IMG/VR virus record: IMGVR_UViG_3300034198_002886
Span: 1-23,986 of that record
DNA: 23,986 nt
Strand: one strand, 5' to 3'
Source: a virus
Shown here: positions 23,210 to 23,986 of the stretch, piece by piece
How the letters are laid out: the number at the start of each line of letters is the position of its first letter
Numbering within the stretch: position 1 is the stretch's first letter
Position numbers and translations under genes: made by a program
Notes under the pieces: generated by a model
Seen by the model: only the letters and a program-made list of their open reading frames with translations
Databases searched by the model: none
Told to the model about the DNA's origin: nothing

Positions 23210-23244
23210 GTGGTATATAAATATGATTGTAATACTTAAGTCAA
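23210..23244 (-). promoter_or_regulatory. Candidate promoter upstream of the exonuclease gene
   Basis: On the minus strand, TTGACT (complement of 23239-23244) is followed after 19 bp by TATATA (complement of 23214-23219), just before the exonuclease ATG. Spacing is long and a transcript would start at or inside the start codon, so this is tentative. The 26-bp gap here is one of the few in the operon. Confidence 0.2.
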
Positions 23245-23604
23245 CTTATTTCTTCTGTCTCTCGCTTTTTTATTTCGAGCGATTCTCTTCTCGTCCTTGT
23301 TCTTGTGCGTTGGATGAATCTCCTTACGCTGGTTGATTGTGAAGAACTCCCAATATAAAACAATTTTGCATAAGAAATCTTGTTTAGTTTTGTCACGCTT
23401 GGCTCGTCTCGCTAGGTTGTGAATCTTACCTTCGATTCCGTTGCAGTTTCCGCATAGCACTCCACGGATAAATCCTGTTTCATGATTGTGGTCTAGGCAT
23501 GGAGTCACGCTAGACAGGTCGATGTCGCAGAGCCAGCACCTGCCCCCCTGCTCCAACATGACCCTCTCACGCATGGCAGGGATGTCCTTACTTTTTAGTT
23601 TCAT
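23236..23604 (-). CDS. Endonuclease VII-type HNH resolvase
   Basis: 122 residues from the ATG at 23604. An in-frame GTG at 23628 would add 8 residues, but AAGGAGG lies 7 bp upstream of the 23604 ATG and supports the shorter form. Four zinc cysteines (Cys23 and Cys26 in CWLC; Cys51 and Cys54 in CGNC) flank the catalytic CLDHNHETG (Asp38, His39, Asn40, His41), the signature of the T4 endonuclease VII family. These enzymes cut Holliday junctions and branched DNA to prepare replicated DNA for packaging. The C terminus is very basic (KNKDEKRIARNKKARDRRNK). It fits with the recombination genes downstream. Its start lies within the 3' end of the small membrane-peptide gene. Confidence 0.85.
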   Translation of the reverse strand: MKLKSKDIPAMRERVMLEQGGRCWLCDIDLSSVTPCLDHNHETGFIRGVLCGNCNGIEGKIHNLARRAKRDKTKQDFLCKIVLYWEFFTINQRKEIHPTHKNKDEKRIARNKKARDRRNKLT

Positions 23605-23704
23605 TTTTGTCCTCCTTGAAGATTGCACCTATGCCAGAAATCAGACTTACGATTAATATATAGGGTATTGCTATGAAAAGGAACATACAAAAGATTTCAA
23701 TCAT
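23588..23704 (-). CDS. Small single-pass membrane peptide
   Basis: A 38-residue frame from the ATG at 23704: MIEIFCMFLFIAIPYILIVS, then a short Gly-containing stretch and a charged tail (FKEDKNETKK). It has one strongly hydrophobic helix (about 3-28) with a Lys/Glu-rich C terminus, presumably cytoplasmic. It would be the first gene of the minus-strand operon and overlaps the endonuclease start by 17 bp, in the manner of other genes here. The endonuclease's Shine-Dalgarno lies inside it. No family is recognised; host takeover or membrane signalling is conceivable but unsupported. Short length makes chance a real alternative. Confidence 0.5.
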   Translation of the reverse strand: MIEIFCMFLFIAIPYILIVSLISGIGAIFKEDKNETKK

Positions 23705-23752
23705 TTGAGGTTGACCTTACTATTTTGTTTGATATTTGTGTTTGTTGTAGTC
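23705..23752. promoter_or_regulatory. Divergent control region between the two operons at the right edge
   Basis: 48 bp separate the minus-strand operon start from the plus-strand helix-turn-helix gene, so promoters for both directions probably lie here. The plus strand has TTGACC (23711-23716) and four TTTG tetramers within 23724-23744. A good -10 is not evident in either direction. The repeated TTTG could be binding half-sites or promoter elements of a host with non-enterobacterial sigma factors. Confidence 0.35.
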
Positions 23753-23986
23753 ATGGAATATAAATCTAAATCAGAAAGATTAAGCACCAACCCTTCAGCC
23801 CAAAGCACGGGCAAGAAACTCCCGAAGGAGAAACAGGTTAAGATAAAGGATATGCTCGTGGACGGATGCGGAACTAACGAGATAGTCCGAGAGACGGGTG
23901 TGTCCAAGCAGGCGGTCATCGCACTGCGGAAGGATGCTGAGGACAATGGTGGCTTCGAACTAGGCACTTGGAAGAAGAACACTGCC
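23753..23986 (+). CDS. Helix-turn-helix DNA-binding protein (3' truncated by window edge)
   Basis: The open frame from the ATG at 23753 has 78 codons to the window end with no stop. The N terminus is polar and Ser/Lys-rich. Residues about 28-60 (QVKIKDMLVDGCGTNEIVRE, then TGVSKQAVIALRKD) form a clear homeodomain-like helix-turn-helix with the recognition helix SKQAVIALRKD. This 'degree of acting on DNA then polymerising' fold is frequent in phage regulators, small terminase subunits and resolvases. Which of these it is depends on the missing C-terminal part. It is divergent from the replication operon and could regulate it through the shared 48-bp spacer. No Shine-Dalgarno. Confidence 0.6.
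   Translation, partial: MEYKSKSERLSTNPSAQSTGKKLPKEKQVKIKDMLVDGCGTNEIVRETGVSKQAVIALRKDAEDNGGFELGTWKKNTA

Noticed and set aside
23701-23982. Minus-strand frame of 93 residues at the right edge
   Set aside because: It is antisense to the plus-strand helix-turn-helix gene, whose protein has a coherent fold; the antisense peptide is Ser/Pro/Phe-rich with no pattern.
1-23986. tRNA genes, CRISPR arrays, insertion sequences, attachment sites
   Set aside because: Genes are packed with gaps of at most about 50 bp. No cloverleaf, regular spacer-repeat array, transposase or integrase motif was seen.

Overview
The window is a piece of a tailed double-stranded DNA phage genome, probably a short-tailed (podovirus-like) phage. 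About two thirds (positions 2-16353, plus strand) is one late operon of virion and lysis genes. The rest (16350-23704, minus strand) is a tightly packed operon of replication, recombination and small accessory genes. The operons converge at 16350-16353, where both stop codons share one TTAA. At the right edge a further plus-strand gene for a helix-turn-helix protein begins at 23753 and runs out of the window. No gene-free stretch exceeds about 50 bases. I see no tRNA, rRNA, CRISPR array or insertion sequence.

Plus strand, in order: the 3' part of a beta-propeller-like tail (nozzle/stabilisation) protein; a tail fibre; a small acyltransferase-like protein with HlyC-family motifs; two proteins placed like the T7 ejection-core proteins gp14 and gp15; a giant 3208-residue polyvalent protein in the gp16 position carrying an HEFGH zinc-peptidase motif; a LydA-like holin; and a small membrane lipoprotein. 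The order (propeller, small GNAT-like protein, gp14/gp15/gp16 analogues, holin) is that of T7-like phages, although sequence similarity to T7 is not visible by eye.

Minus strand, in order of transcription: a 38-residue membrane peptide, an endonuclease VII-type HNH resolvase, a RecE-like PD-(D/E)XK exonuclease, a winged-helix replication initiator, two small proteins, a DnaC-type helicase loader, a ribbon-helix-helix regulator, an ERF-family annealing protein with an SSB-like C-terminal tip, several small unknown proteins, a PD-(D/E)XK-like protein, a calcineurin-type phosphoesterase and four more small proteins. This is an initiator/loader plus exonuclease/annealase replication strategy, unlike the polymerase-helicase-primase set of T7. 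No phage DNA or RNA polymerase is seen here.

The most notable hidden structure lies inside the initiator gene. Three near-identical 14-bp iterons (GGAA-N6-TTCC type), spaced 22-23 bp apart, sit beside a 40-bp stretch of 20% GC that is 75% purine on the coding strand, with a degenerate fourth copy beyond. This is the architecture of a lambda-like origin embedded in its initiator gene.

Host: the lipobox and DnaC-type loader suggest a Gram-negative bacterium. Nearly all genes lack a Shine-Dalgarno sequence and have A/T-rich leaders, as in Bacteroidota and some other phyla. This host suggestion is inference; the sequence does not name the host.
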